Counted from the first letter of the stretch, positions 10,730 to 21,950 are shown. The stretch is 64,000 nt of DNA from Schistocephalus solidus (GCA_017591395.1 WEDG01002018.1:101001-165000), one strand, 5' to 3'. A program made the numbers and translations. Notes: generated from the letters alone by a model not told the origin.

Positions 10730-11365
10730 TGTGATTCCCATTCTTTCCATTCTTCGAAAGGGTGCAGCGGCGAGCCACAAAATTAGTAAGAGGTCAAGCT
10801 GAACTGCCATATGAGATTCGTCTAAATAACCTTAAGCTCTATCCTCTGAGTTATAGGCAGTTGCGCGGAGACTTGATACAAACCTTCCGTATCGTGCGTG
10901 GCATGGATTGCGCCCTCCTATGTGATGGCTTTTTCCAACTTGCCACTACAAAAAATCTTCGGGGTCATCCATTCAAACTAAGTGTGCCCCAAGTAAGATT
11001 GGATGTAAGGAAGTATTTTTTCACCAACCGTGTCGTGGAACCATGGAATAACCTACCTGAGGCGATTGTTATGTCCCAGTCTGTGTAAACATTCAAACAT
11101 CGGCTTGACATCTATATTTTATTTTTTATTTTATTTTATTTATTTATTGCCAGTTTACAGTTTACAGTTTACATGTTACAGCACCACGAAGACTATGTGA
11201 CTACTTAACCTTAACAATATCAGTGAACCACGTAAACCTGCCTATATTCACTTGACTGTTACTTCTTTAATTTGCTTCTTATTCTTGCTACTTTTATGTA
11301 ACAAATAGGGATTTCAAAGGCGTAAGCCTATTTTCCTCAAATACACTGAACTGAACTGAACTGAA
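10730..11365 (+). mobile_element. CR1-like LINE, 3' fragment
   Basis: The plus-strand frame around 10750-11088 encodes VQRRATKLVRGQAELPYEIR, YPLSYRQLRGDLIQTFRIV, TTKNLRGHPFKL and EPWNNLPEAIV, the C-terminal tail of a CR1 ORF2. It is followed by a T-rich stretch (about 11116-11150), then AATAGGGATTTCAAAGGCGT and a terminal CTGAA repeat near 11350. The same 3' end recurs at 14826-14885 (inverted) and 25645-25720. The element is 5' truncated. Confidence 0.82.
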
Positions 11366-14060
11366 TGGAACCAATTCGAAAGTAGCTGAATTTAAAAGCC
11401 ATATCTGTGACCTTTGCTCCGACTTGATCTGTTTGACAGAAACCTGGTTGGCTGTAAACGTGGATGACCACGAATTTACACTACCGGGATTTCCGTTGTT
11501 TCAAAAGTATAGGAGAGGGCTTCAAGGAGAAGGAGTGAGCGCATACTTTAAAAACGGACTTCTAGTGTCAGAGAAAATAGAATTGTTTGAATCCAGTGCC
11601 GAGACTTTCTTGTTCACTATAAAAGTACAGGAATAACATATCCTTGAAGTTGTGACCGTGTTCTGACCACCGAGATGTGATCCTGAGGCTGACGCTCCTT
11701 AGTTAGAAGAGCTGGAAAGACTTGCTGCTCGGCCTGACGACTTGCTCAGTCAACGTGCCGCTCCTTGACTGGAGTGCAGTATACGCATGCGGTTAAGAAC
11801 TAGCGTCGTACCTACGTTTATTGGGTATGTCACTCAAGACAGTCCTCACTTAGCACGTCTTCTATCCCATGAGGGTGCGTGATGGGCAAAATTATAACTG
11901 CTTGGAACTGGTTCTCACAAAATCGCTCGACAGAGTTGATTGGGTGCAATGCGTCCTCCTCGGGGCCTGAGCAACCCATCAGACTTAGAAGAAATATAAA
12001 GCGTGGCAACGTCGATCAAATGAAGGCCGAAATCAACAACATACACTGGGAGTGAGCCTTTTTCGGTTATATAAGAGAGGATTGGGAATGGTTCAGTGAG
12101 ATATTGCATATCCTCCTCAGAAACCACTGTCAAATTTCACGGAAGAGGCTAAAAAACAGACCCCAGTGGTTTACTCAAGCGCGGAAAAAAGTGAATAAAA
12201 AGCGGATGTTGGGGAGGAAATCTATCACTGACGTAAATTTCAAGGTCCATCAAAGCATGCAAAACGTAGAGAAACCAAGTCAAACGACTTATCTGCAGGG
12301 CACGGCAAGAGTTTGAAATAGATCTACTGAACCGTGTAATGGAAAATCCGAAGGTATTCAGCAATTATATAAGAACTAGTACGCGAAACACAGACCCCGT
12401 TACCCCTATCCCCATAGATTAGTGAGGATAGAACAAAAGCGGAGTACCGTGCAGAATTTTTTAATTCATCTTTACGAGTGAAAGCGCATTTACTCCTGCC
12501 TTCTACAACTTATATGACGGTCCAACGATTAATGCCTTTTCTTTTGACGAAGCAACTTTTCGTTAAGAGCTCTTGACGCAAAATGATTTGTAATCATCAG
12601 GTTCAGATGACATGGCACCCAAATTACTAAAGTAACACGCTGTGGAACTAGCTAAACAACTGTCTATGTTTTTTCGAGCATAGTTTGAAGCTGGCAGCTT
12701 ACCCGCCTATTTGAAAGCTGCACTGATCACACTGTTATAGGTAGGTGGCAGCAAGGTCTCCGCAAATGATTAAAAACCACCTAACCTCACCTCGATCTGC
12801 TGCAAAATCATGAAAAAAATAATTAATCGAAAGGTAATACTCTTCTCAGAGCAGCCTAAAAAAGTATTCGATGTGCAGCATGGATTGCGAAGTGACATGT
12901 CTTGCGTGACTTACTTGCTCTATTGTTTGGAACGTTGAGCTCAGGCAGTTGATGAAGGAACTGCACTGCACGTAGTTTATGTCCACTTAAAGAAGTCATT
13001 AGCTAGTGCCCCAAATCAGTGACCACCCTACAAACTCAGCCAAACAGACGTTAGGAGTGATCTCCTGAACTGTCCATGTTGGGGCTCAACAGTTGGTGGC
13101 GGTTTCGGTTGAAAGTGTTGTTCCTCAGGGCTCCGTTCTTGGTCCTATTCTGTTCATTGTGTACGTCACTGACTGTGTCAATGAACTGGATTGTGGTGCT
13201 GCCATCTTTGCAGATGACATTAAGCTATGGAGTGTCATTCGAACCTAGGCTGCCGTGGAGCATTTGTAGGCAAACCTAAACCGACCTCACCAATGGTTGA
13301 AGGACTGGATTTTGCTGTTAAATGAGAACAAATGCATTACCTGGCATCGGGTTCAGGGTTCTCAGCAACGCTCTGACCCCAGGTGGAGGCTCACTATTGC
13401 ACTCCGGCGTGTTGAAGCCTGCGGTGGACTCTAATAGGGTTTGCTCGGGTGTTCAGTTTTTGCCAGTGGGGAGCACTCAGGCTTCCCTCTTATGGTTGTG
13501 CTTCCCATTCTTGAATTTTGCCGTCCTATCTTCTGTTTAATGAACAAATCGAGCTGTTCAAAAATTAAAAATTTTCAAAGACATTTCACAAAATAATCCT
13601 CTATCCGACACTTTCCAATACTTTCTACTCAACTAGATGCCAGCTGACGAAGCTACAATTTTTTTGGGTCAGGAGACTGGAAGCAGGCTTTTGTCTCCAT
13701 TTTTGGACTAAATAACAGCTAAAATTTCCCTAAGCTTACTGGCATTAACCCGTTAGTCTTCCTTCAAACCTAAGAAATTCAGCACTAATTATAACTCCTC
13801 CTGCATCCTCCACATCTAAATGCTCTCTATTCCTTTCTTCTAGGCGTAGCTTTCTTTGGAATAATTTACCAATTGAAATAAGGTCAGTAACTAGTCTATC
13901 TGCAGTCAAGCGAAGACTGCACTGTTATCTTAACACTGATGTTATTAACCTTTTATTTTCCTCATCTTTTCCAAGCAGCTTTCTCCATGACCAAGGACCA
14001 TCGGGCATTTAAGAGACGCAGTTGCCGATCTTTCCCTTAATAAAGTTGAAGGAAACTGAA
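11366..14060 (+). mobile_element. CR1-like LINE, decayed, head-to-tail with the previous copy
   Basis: Directly after the 3' end of the previous copy comes a second CR1-like element on the same strand. It shows an endonuclease start (LICLTETWLAV near 11425), a basic linker (RPQWFTQARKKVNKKRMLGR near 12160), a polymerase entry segment (DDMAPKLLK near 12610), the palm (VPQGSVLGPILFIVYV and AAIFADDIKLW, 13127-13230) and a C-terminal remnant (SFLWNNLPIEIRSVTSLSA near 13850). Stops and frameshifts are frequent. The last remnant might belong to a separate copy. Confidence 0.8.
13100..13300 (+). pseudogene. CR1 LINE reverse transcriptase palm remnant
   Basis: One plus-strand reading gives VPQGSVLGPILFIVYVTD and AAIFADDIKLWSVIRT, covering the motif before the active site and the FADD catalytic pair. 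Downstream, LNRPHQWLKDWILLLNENK is the segment after the palm. A stop at about 13248 interrupts the frame. The catalytic residues look intact but the protein is not translatable as a whole. Confidence 0.85.
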
Positions 14061-14585
14061 AAAATCAGTAATAGGAGTTGTAAAAGGGTTGGTTTCTGCG
14101 GTTCAGCGTCAGCACATGTACCGTTTCTCGCCTGGATAAACTAGCCGGACCCATAGAAATAAGAAAATACTTTCTAGATGATGTAGCTTCACAAGACACC
14201 GGAGTTCTAAAAAAACTCGCTATGCTGATAATTGATGGCACTCAAGAAGTGCTATATCAATAAACCTATTTCAAACTGCCCACACATTTCTTGAGTGACG
14301 AAAAGCGAAGAGCGAATATGAATTTTGATTAAAACATATCCTTCGAGATGTTTGGACGTTTGTGTGAATGCATTTGAAATACACCGTACAGGCCTGGTGA
14401 CCACTGGCAGTTTAAGAGCAACATAGTCTTTATTCGTTCGCAACCGGAATCCAGGCGTGGAGGCTGAAGAAAAGATGAGCAGCTGTTGGAAACAGCGGCG
14501 AAAGTCATACGAATGCAAACTTGATAAGCTTAATCTATTAACCCTTGAATAGCAGTAGATCCAGGGAGTTCTCATGTAGACTTAC
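14061..14585. other. No gene recognised
   Basis: Short frames on both strands show no domain. The stretch sits between CR1 remnants and may be unrecognisable LINE sequence. Confidence 0.4.
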
Positions 14586-14835
14586 CGTATCGTGAGGAAG
14601 CGGAACTTTGCCTTGTATTTGGATGAATTATTTTCACTGACCAGAACAAAAAATCTGCGTGGAAACTCCCTCACAATTGAAGGAGCCTTATTTCACATGG
14701 ATGTTCGTTTTCCCAGCGAGTTTTCGGTGTTAAGAACGGACTTTCCGAAGACATTTTAATGCTGGACACGGCAGAGGCATTTAAGCAACCTAGATGCTTA
14801 TTAAGTTCAGTTCAATTCAGTTTTATTAAGGAAAA
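14586..14835 (+). mobile_element. CR1-like LINE, short 3' fragment
   Basis: Plus-strand residues TKNLRGNSLTIEGALFHMDV (about 14648-14707) are the CR1 C-terminal signature also seen at 4732-5184 and 10762-11088. The fragment ends where a CTGAATTGAACTGA-like tail begins, and there meets the 3' end of an oppositely oriented copy. Confidence 0.75.
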
Positions 14836-16560
14836 GGTAGGCGATGCCTTTGAACTCCCTATTGATTGCAATGACATTAAAAATTAAAAATGCCAACACA
14901 TAATGAACGATGGATAAAGAGTTATCTCCCATCACTCTACTGGGCATCGAACGGGATAATTATAATATAATATTACTCAAAATAGGGAGTAGTATGTTTG
15001 GTAACATGCAAGTTTGTGATTTGGGATAGCTTGGGTTAAATATGTTAATTTCTAAGATCGTGATGATACATATGGCTGTACTGGTCAACCTTCCGGTTAA
15101 ATGTGCCAACGGATGGGGACATGATGATGCCCGTAGGTAGAGCATTTCAGGCCTTAATTACTCTGTTTTAAAATAAAAACCTTCTTGCGCCCAGTCATGC
15201 CCCATTCACACATAGTTTGAGAGGATATCCCCTCAAATTAATGTTAGTGGCCAGCTCAAAGAAGTCACCGGTTGCTAGGCAACACTCCTGACTCCGCAGC
15301 ATGTGAAACGCCACGTAGATGTCTATAGTCTACAGCAAACGGATCAAGATGGGAAAATCATGTTTTGTATGACAGGTAGGATTGACCTCTAACAAGATTC
15401 GCTGCGCGTAGTTGAACGTTCTCAAGGGTGCTGCGGTCTTTGAAAGCCCATGTTCTCTACGTTTATATGGCAAATTCCAATTGTGGTCGCACAAAATTCC
15501 CGAAGACCTTATTAAAGCATCCTTTGTCGAACTTAACAAATTCCCGCTTAATTAGCTACAAGTTTGATATTGCGGATTTTGCTGCTTTTGAGCAATGGAA
15601 CGATGGCTTCAGTGAGGGCGTGATGCACACTCCACGACCTTGCTGAGCGTCGATTTCAAGTAGCGGTGTGGGGTTCAGCTAGTACATTCGCTGGTGCATG
15701 GTGCTGGTTCTACCGATTCGCAGAATATTGCAGTTAGTAGGATTAAATGGGAGGAGCCAGTTTTTCGACCATTCCTCGAGTAAATGCAAGTTTGCCTGTA
15801 GATTCGTTTCAGCAGCTTCGTTGTGGATAGGGCCAAGAACGGAGACTTGAGGAACCCCACTCTCAACCGCCACCTCCACCGTTTGTTGATCGCCAAGACG
15901 GACAAACTGAGATCACCCAATCAAGAAGTTTTCAATCCATTTCAAAAGCTTGCCCCTTACCCCTATACGGTTGAGTTTGTATAGGAGACGCTGGTGAGGC
16001 ACGCTATCAAAGACCTGCTTGAAGTGTATGCAGACTGCGTGCACCAAATCTCATTCATCGACCGCTCTTGTCCATCGTTCCAGACAGTAGAGCAAATTGG
16101 TTAAAAAGGACCTTCCTGTGCGGAATCCTTGCTGCGCATCAGAGACAAGATGATGCCATTCAAAACTGCATCAGTTCAGGTTGGATGGTTCGCTCTATGA
16201 TTTTGCAACATATGGAGGTGAGACTTACCGGTTGGAAGTTACTTGCGGAAAATCAGCTGCCACTTTTATGTATCGGGGAAATCCACGCAGTCTTCTAATC
16301 GGGTGGCCATCTGCTTGCAGCAAGGGGGGTTCATATAGTAGACACAAGAGTTCTGCCTACTCTACAGCCAACTCCTTCAACAATTTTGCTAGTATTACAT
16401 CAGGACCTGACGATTTACTTTCTTTCCGTTTCAGTGGTTCCTGCAGAACAATAGGTTCTGTGATGACCACTGAGTCAATTGTCGGGATCTCTTGCATACT
16501 ATAGCTATCAGTGGTTAGATTGGCTTCGTTATTAAAAACTGATTGAAAGAAATGAGATAG
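14826..16560 (-). mobile_element. CR1-like LINE, decayed, tail-to-tail with the previous fragment
   Basis: Read on the minus strand, this copy ends at 14826-14885 with the family 3' tail (complement of CAATTCAGTTTTATTAAGGA and TGAACTCCCTATT). Upstream are AWNALPTGIIMSPSVGTFN (near 15110), a polymerase palm (15675-15900) and the first palm motif near 15990-16050 (VFDSVPHQRLLYKLN). Many stops and frameshifts show it is dead. The endonuclease region is not clearly preserved above 16560. Confidence 0.78.
15675..16100 (-). pseudogene. CR1 LINE reverse transcriptase remnant
   Basis: Minus-strand pieces read VFDSVPHQRLLYKLNRIG (near 16040-15985), LLKWIENFLIG (near 15945), EVAVESGVPQVSVLGPI (near 15870) and LHLLEEWSKNWLLPFNPTN (near 15790-15735). 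After SVLGPI the sequence jumps directly to the region beyond the active site, so the FADD segment is deleted. Confidence 0.8.
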
Positions 16561-16713
16561 CCTGAGATAGCTCAGCCTTTATCTCGTCCTTGCAAAGCTC
16601 AACACCATCCGTTTTTTAATAAAGGGATGGAATCCTTATTTTAAATGCACTGTGTAATGTAGTTGGAGAGGAGTTTCGGTCATTCTGTTTTATGGTTTTT
16701 GGGTTACTTTCTT

Positions 16714-16818
16714 AACTTTGGCGGGCTTTATAAACAAGGCATTTTACCCTGTATCTCTGCGTCTTGTACTTTATCAGTGACAGGACAAAAGGCCTTGTTT
16801 GTAAGGCCCACCAAAGTT
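16714..16818. repeat. Short hairpin (MITE-like) inverted repeat
   Basis: Arms 16714-16752 and 16780-16818 (39 nt each) are reverse complements with about six differences, around a 27-nt loop. Left arm landmarks are AACTTTGGCGGGCTTTATAA and ACAAGGCATTTTACCCTGT. No coding capacity is present. It could be a miniature inverted-repeat element or a structured remnant of a neighbouring retroelement terminus. Confidence 0.65.
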
Positions 16819-17068
16819 TCGAGAATAACCTGATAAACCGTACTTGGACGATATCATTAGATCGATAAGGAAAGCGCTGTTACGCCAAATCAACGATTTC
16901 TCCCTACCTACAGATAACGTTGATGTCAAATATTTCACGTTATACTTTATCCGTCAGGGGACCTGGGCTTCAATCCCCACTGCAATTTTTTTTCAAAGTT
17001 AATATGCTACTCACTGCTTTATTGTAATATTTATTTTTAAGTGAATGCATATATTTATATATATGGTA

Positions 17069-17102
17069 CATTTTCGATGCTGGTTCCCCAGGTCGTCATC
17101 AG
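17069..17102 (-). ncRNA. Hammerhead-ribozyme-like core in PLE terminus
   Basis: On the minus strand the sequence reads CTGATGA, then a stem-loop whose inner helix is CTGG-GGAA-CCAG, then GAAA. CTGATGA...GAAA separated by a helix is the conserved core of hammerhead ribozymes, which are known from Penelope-like elements. The related terminus at 42662-42698 has CCGG-AGAA-CCGG in the same place, a compensatory change. Stem III and the cleavage site are not clear, so self-cleavage is inference. Confidence 0.5.
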
Positions 17103-17247
17103 ACTAGAGTAAATTTGCAAAAAACAATTAAACTTTTAAAGGTGCCTAACAATCGATACTCATGTCACGTTTGCGCCAATTATCGGCCACTGTATGTCAG
17201 TCTTTATTGATTGGTTGTCATCTCTTTCATTTTCCTGAATATTTTTC
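17069..17247 (-). repeat. Left inverted terminus of a Penelope-like element
   Basis: This block is the reverse complement of 18915-19092. Shared landmarks are GGTTCCCCAGGTCGTC, GACTAGAGTAAAT, GATACTCATGTC(A/G)CGTT, CGCCAAT and TCAGTCTTTATTGATTGGTT. The two arms bracket the PLE coding remnants, so they are its pseudo-LTRs in inverted order. The outer end contains a hammerhead-like core at 17069-17102. Confidence 0.82.
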
Positions 17248-17329
17248 TACACTGTATCTAACTCAATGTGCCGATTGATACATGATTAATCGGAGTCCAT
17301 GGTCTCAAGGAACTCTTGGTCTTTCTTGG

Positions 17330-17525
17330 AGATTCAGGTTCGTATGATATGAGCTTTGTCCCAGGCGAAAATGTGCCCTGTAGCGAGGGTTTGCATGGCC
17401 ATTTGGGACAGATGGTCACACCTCTTGACCGCAAGTTGATGTTCGTGAATGTGTGTGGAGGCAGATTTTCCCGTTTGGCCGCAATATACGGCATCACAGG
17501 CATTGCACGGGATCTTTTAGATGAC
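17330..17525 (-). pseudogene. PLE GIY-YIG endonuclease remnant
   Basis: A minus-strand frame reads KIPCNACDAVYCGQTGKSA, then THIHEHQLAVKRCDHLSQMA and TGHIFAWDKAHIIRT before a stop. VYCGQTGKS corresponds to the YIGxT element and IHEH to the conserved downstream arginine/histidine region of PLE nucleases, where an arginine often precedes HEH. The stop after IIRT cuts the domain short. Confidence 0.82.
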
Positions 17526-17893
17526 TGTTTTCTTATAAAGATAGTTAACCCTATCCTTAGGGTGTACAAGCTGAATGCGTAAAGCAGTCCTCGGTTGGTG
17601 TGCCACATTTATTTCGTGTTTCCGCAAGTGTCTTTCAACGAGTTCAGACACATTCCTAATATAAGGAATGTTCGTCATGTATTTCTTTTAGGCGCCTGAT
17701 TGGACCTACCTAGTTCCTTTTCTTTTGACCTTTGTTGCTTCATCCATCGATGTACGAAATCATTAGAGTAACCATTTTGGGAACCTAGTGATTTAACTCG
17801 ACTCGGTAGGTTTCCTCGTCAGAGCGATGTGTTTTTGCTCGGCATAACAAACTGTTGACCTTTACTCCCCATGTGAGAGATTGGTTGTTTGCT

Positions 17894-18193
17894 TTAAAAG
17901 TGTATAATTACTTCCTTATATGTTTCTTTGCGGCAAATGGATGTATGTAATGTTCCTTCTGTCTTTCGCTGTATAAGTGCATTCAGAAATGGGAGTTTAT
18001 CGTCAACAGCTTTTTCTAGTGTGACTTTTATCCTCGGAATGGTTAGATTGATGGTAATATGGAGTGTTTCTAGCTCGTTTCTTCTAACGACAACAAATAT
18101 GTCGTGTACATATCGTATCCACAACGTAGGATTTACTAATAGAAGAGCCACAGATTTCAATTTCTGCAATTTCATTTGGCAAGAAATCCCCAT
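17894..18193 (-). pseudogene. PLE reverse transcriptase catalytic segment
   Basis: The frame contains WIRYVHDIFVVVRRNELETL, then TIPRIKVTLEKAVDDKLPFL and NALIQRKTEGTLHTSI. This is the palm region where PLEs have YVDD; here the first catalytic aspartate is a histidine (YVHD). The substitution alone would inactivate the polymerase. The downstream DDKLPFLNALIQRK matches the usual LPFLDVLI(R/S)R region. Confidence 0.82.
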
Positions 18194-18532
18194 GTAGGTG
18201 ATCCCATGGGAGCTGGTTTTAGTGCTGATAGTATTTTTGACCGAACGAAAAATTGGTTTCTAAACAAATCTCTACGAGTTCAAGTAAATCAGCTGCGGGA
18301 ACATCCATGTTAAAGGAATTTAGGACTTCCTCTGTGCATTGCCTTGCTTAAGCTAGCGGTATGAAGGTGAACAAAGAAACGACATCAAAGGCGAACATTA
18401 TCTCATCAGCGGATATTGTTATTTCTCTTAATTGTTTTCGAAACTCTATAAAGTTCTAAAGGAAAGTTTTAAAATCCCTCGTAAGTGGATGCAGGTGCAG
18501 AATAGCCATTTAAAATTTTGTAATTCAGTGCA

Positions 18533-18552
18533 CCGATCGATCGATCGATCGC
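18533..18552. repeat. (GATC)n microsatellite
   Basis: A short run of tandem CGAT/GATC units interrupts the degraded middle of the PLE reverse transcriptase. Confidence 0.8.
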
Positions 18553-18576
18553 AGTGATATTTCAGTTTTATGAACT

Positions 18577-18879
18577 TTAGGTGATATTTGTTTTGGATTG
18601 TTTCAGGGATTTCGCAATTTCTCCTGATAGTTGCTTCTTCTCTGTAAGACGCTGCAAAACTTTGTCAACAGATGAGATTAGTCCCTTGGTAGGGTCCAAG
18701 GAATGGGGCCTTAACTTTGATCTATCTTCTAATAGTGACAGAATCTTCTGCTTGTAGTCTGATTTGTTCAATATTACAGTTATACCTCCTTTGTATGCAG
18801 GGAGAATGACAATCGTCAGAACTTGTATCTCCAAGACAGGCAGAGAACTACCTTGAGGCCAGGTAAGCTGATGAATCAT
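18577..18879 (-). pseudogene. PLE N-terminal reverse transcriptase segment
   Basis: The frame includes TIVILPAYKGGITVILNKSD and KILSLLEDRSKLRP. It corresponds to the conserved PLE segment usually read as ILPADKGxxTVVMxxxDY; the D of ADKG is Y here. It lies upstream of the catalytic segment on the same strand, as expected. Confidence 0.78.
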
Positions 18880-18914
18880 GCATCAATAGGCACATTGAGT
18901 TCGATGCCGGGTAC

Positions 18915-19092
18915 AATAATCTCAGGGAAAAATTGAAAAGCCGACAACCAATCAATAAAGACTGACACATATAGTTGCCGCTTATTGGCGCGAACGCGAC
19001 ATGAGTATCGGTTGTTAGGCCCATTTGAAAGTTAAGTTATTTTTGGCCCATTTACTCTAGTCGGACGACGACCTGGGGAACCAACATCGTAC
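18915..19092 (+). repeat. Right inverted terminus of the Penelope-like element
   Basis: This is the reverse complement of 17069-17247 with good identity over about 175 bp. The outer end (19059-19092) holds a degraded hammerhead-like core: the inner helix has lost a pair and GAAA has become GTAC. It is therefore the less preserved terminus. Confidence 0.8.
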
Positions 19093-20639
19093 ATCTACCA
19101 ATTAAGTTTCTTTTTTGTCTCAAAGAAGCTCTTTGTCTTTGTCTTTGAAAAAAGAAAGCTAATGCGCAATCGTGTACAGTTAAGTTATTAATAGTAGGTC
19201 AGCTTCTTGGTGATGAAAAATGACACAAATCAGTGTGATCAATAAATAAATAAAAGAGCAGACAGTGAAAAATACTCCTTGGGAATACTCCTTGGTAAAT
19301 GTTGAATGAGGTTTGTGGGTTTCGCAGGAGAAATAAACTGTCGCTCGTGGGAGAAAACATACGCGTGAGGTAGAAGGACATGATGCTGCGAGAGGTTTAG
19401 GGTTCAAAATGCTCCTAATCGTTGGAGAAATCACGTAACAGGTAGGATAATAATGCGTAACGACTAGCTATAACCGTCAAGAACGCTAGACAGTGGAACT
19501 CTCGAGGGCATCTCACTATGCTTAGGTTCGAATGAGGAAAGGACCGTGGAGGTCGTGAAGTTCGTGGTCAAAATGCCAGAGATGCGATCATGATACTCTC
19601 ATTGCTGATTGCTGAGACCACCGTCAGAGGAACCCGAAACGATCGTCAACAGTCTATATAGAGTCGATATCAAGGAGAAGGTTAATGTGGCAAATACCAT
19701 CGCCCTTAATCACGGCAAAGGAGACGGCAGACGAGGTTGTAGCAGTTTTTAGAGAGTCAAAAAGTGCAGGATCGTGAAGATTGAGGCAACTATTTGTGTC
19801 ATCAATATTTCCAAATGATAGTCGAACTGAAAAGGGGACAAAAAATTGCTGCAGAGATCGTCTTTTTAAAAAATATTTGCAGTCGAAACAAAACTGCTTC
19901 GCAAGGAGATACTAAGCAGCATTAAATGATGCTTCTGATCATAGTAAAAAAGGATAATGGAAGATCCGTCAATTGAGTAAGAAGAATTCAAAATATTGCG
20001 CTCAGATGTGCTTTTTCACATGAACGTCGACAATGAATGTCAGACCTGCACCTTTAAATAGTCAGATTGGAATTTTGATGATGGGTATTGGTAAACCAAA
20101 CGAAGTTGGGTGAAAATGAGCGCAGCCAATTGTTTTTCAATCATTGTACTGAGTGATGGGTTGGGAAAACATCATAGTTAGTGGGGAAGATGATGCATGG
20201 AAGAAATAATCTAGAGACGGTTTATAAATTTCCGGTGGTCCTTTCTTGGGGTCATGGTGCAGGCAGCTTAGAAAGGACGAAGAAATAAAAGGTTGATCTA
20301 TTCCGTGTTAAGATAAATTTGCAGCCTTCGTTTGAAAGCGGACAGGTCCAATTTTTTATATTTTGCGGGGTTACAGGCATCACCCTTGATGACCCTAATA
20401 ATTTAAATTTATAATTGCATATGCACAGTCACTATAGAATTGTGGACAGTTAAAATGTTTTCGAGCCAAAGCACAACATAATTTGCAATGCGTTTTCACT
20501 GTTATAGGCGAAACATTGTAGAATAAAGGTGGAGTCGGAAATATTTTACAAGGCTGGCTTTTAGTAATCATGTTATAAGAGCTGTCTTTTGTCAAATATC
20601 ATACCATAAAACATTCTTTTAAATTAATAAATTTTATCA
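19093..20639. other. No gene recognised
   Basis: Several short frames occur on both strands, none with a recognisable domain. I see no splice-paired exon or RNA gene. Confidence 0.45.
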
Positions 20640-20998
20640 GCGATAACTGTCTCTATTGGGAACGATTTCCAAGGTCCTACCACTCGTTGGCCGAAGAAAA
20701 ACTTTTGAGGTTCAATCGCGTGCGTTCGCTATTGACCTTGTAAGGATGACCACTCAGGTACACTTTGCAGATAAATTTGAGAAATCCTCTGCTCTCAGGG
20801 AGGAGTCATGGCTCCGGATAATCTGGAATGTCAAGGGCAGGCTACACCGTAAGTGTCTGTAAGAAAGAGGAAACAAGTCAAGCTTTTTAAATCTGTCTTG
20901 GTACATTAAAGCCTAAAGACCGCTGACCATGTTCGTTGCTCTCCGTTGCATTTGCTCGAGGAGGTCAACTTCTTTATCCACGGTACCCAGGTTAGTAT

Positions 20999-21184
20999 TC
21001 AATAAGCTAAATGTGGTCTTATGACGACGCCATAAACTTTTCCGAAGTGATCAGGGTGGAATATTTTAAACACACGTCTGATCCAATGCAGCGTACATGT
21101 TGCCTTCTGCACTACTTTCTTACAGTGCTCTAAGGGCATTAAATGCGCAGTTGACCACATACCCAGATCTTTGTGTGTTTCCAA
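20999..21184 (-). pseudogene. CR1 LINE thumb region remnant
   Basis: The frame reads THKDLGMWSTAHLMPLEHCK, then ATCTLHWIRRVFKIFHPDHF and VVIRPHLAY. This is the segment after the palm, where CR1 proteins have KDLGV...L....CxxxxxxA...L..I.R.F and a final RPHLEY. The last glutamate is A here. Confidence 0.82.
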
Positions 21185-21299
21185 CTCTTTGAATGCAATG
21201 TCATATATAAATTACTGGTGTTTCTGAGATACTTTTAACTGGCGCTTTTGTGTAGGATCACACAATTGGATCCATTAAACTTTAGAAGCCACCTGGCCG

Positions 21300-21500
21300 A
21301 TCAGGCACGTAGTTTGTTTATATTTGAATGCAATCCTTTTCCGTCGTCAGTGTAGCAGATTTCAGTCCATATTTGTTTGTCATCTGCAAACATGACAGCT
21401 TCACAATCTAGGTCATTGAGACAGCTGTTCAGTTAGATTAGGAATAGAAGCGGACCGAAAACAGAACCCTGTGGGACACCACTTTCTACTTTTGCCCATT
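21300..21500 (-). pseudogene. CR1 LINE reverse transcriptase palm remnant
   Basis: Minus-strand residues GVPQGSVFGPLLFLI are followed, after an in-frame stop, by LNDLDCEAVMFADDKQIWTE and GKGLQSNINKL. The catalytic FADD is intact. The premature stop separates the loop motif from the active site. Confidence 0.82.
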
Positions 21501-21859
21501 TCAAGCTAAAGTTTCCAACAAAAACGGATGGAAGCCTTGTTGGACAATCGCATAAGAGTTGGTTGTTTTCAAGATAGCCCATAAATGCCTCTTGAAAATA
21601 CACTCCATTATTTTACACACTATGCAAGTTAAACTGACAGGGTGGTAATTTTACCAATCCAGTCATGAGTCTCCCTTTTAGATCGGGGCAATGAATGCAC
21701 GCTTACATTCCTCCGGAAGTTCGCTTTCTTCAAAGGACGTTTGGAATATGATGGACGGTGCTAATGCAGAAATTCTATTCAGCTCATGTGACTTGGCAGG
21801 CTTTTTACGGAGTAATTCCACCCTAACTATGGTCAGTGAAAAGTCTAGGTCCTCTGTTG

Positions 21860-21950
21860 TGGAGGAAAAGGTGGTGGTGGTGGAGGAGGAGGAGGAGGAG
21901 GAGGGAGGAGGAGGAGGAGGGAGGAGGAGGAAAGGAAAGGAGGGAAAATA
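21860..21950. repeat. (GGA)n purine-rich microsatellite
   Basis: A run of GGA/GAGGAGGAG units with GGTGGTGG at its left edge interrupts the CR1 coding remnant. On the minus strand it would encode a serine/proline run inside a polymerase-linker segment whose other residues (ELPEECKRAFIAPI) are normal CR1 sequence, so it is an expansion within the dead element. Confidence 0.9.

Larger units (their letters stand above)
17248..18914 (-). mobile_element. Penelope-like retroelement body, decayed
   Basis: Read on the minus strand, the order is an N-terminal reverse transcriptase segment (18879-18577), a degraded middle (about 18570-18200), the catalytic segment (18193-17894) and a GIY-YIG endonuclease (about 17525-17330). 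That order and the single fused ORF are specific to Penelope-like elements. Stops and frameshifts lie throughout. Long inverted termini flank the body on both sides. Confidence 0.85.
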
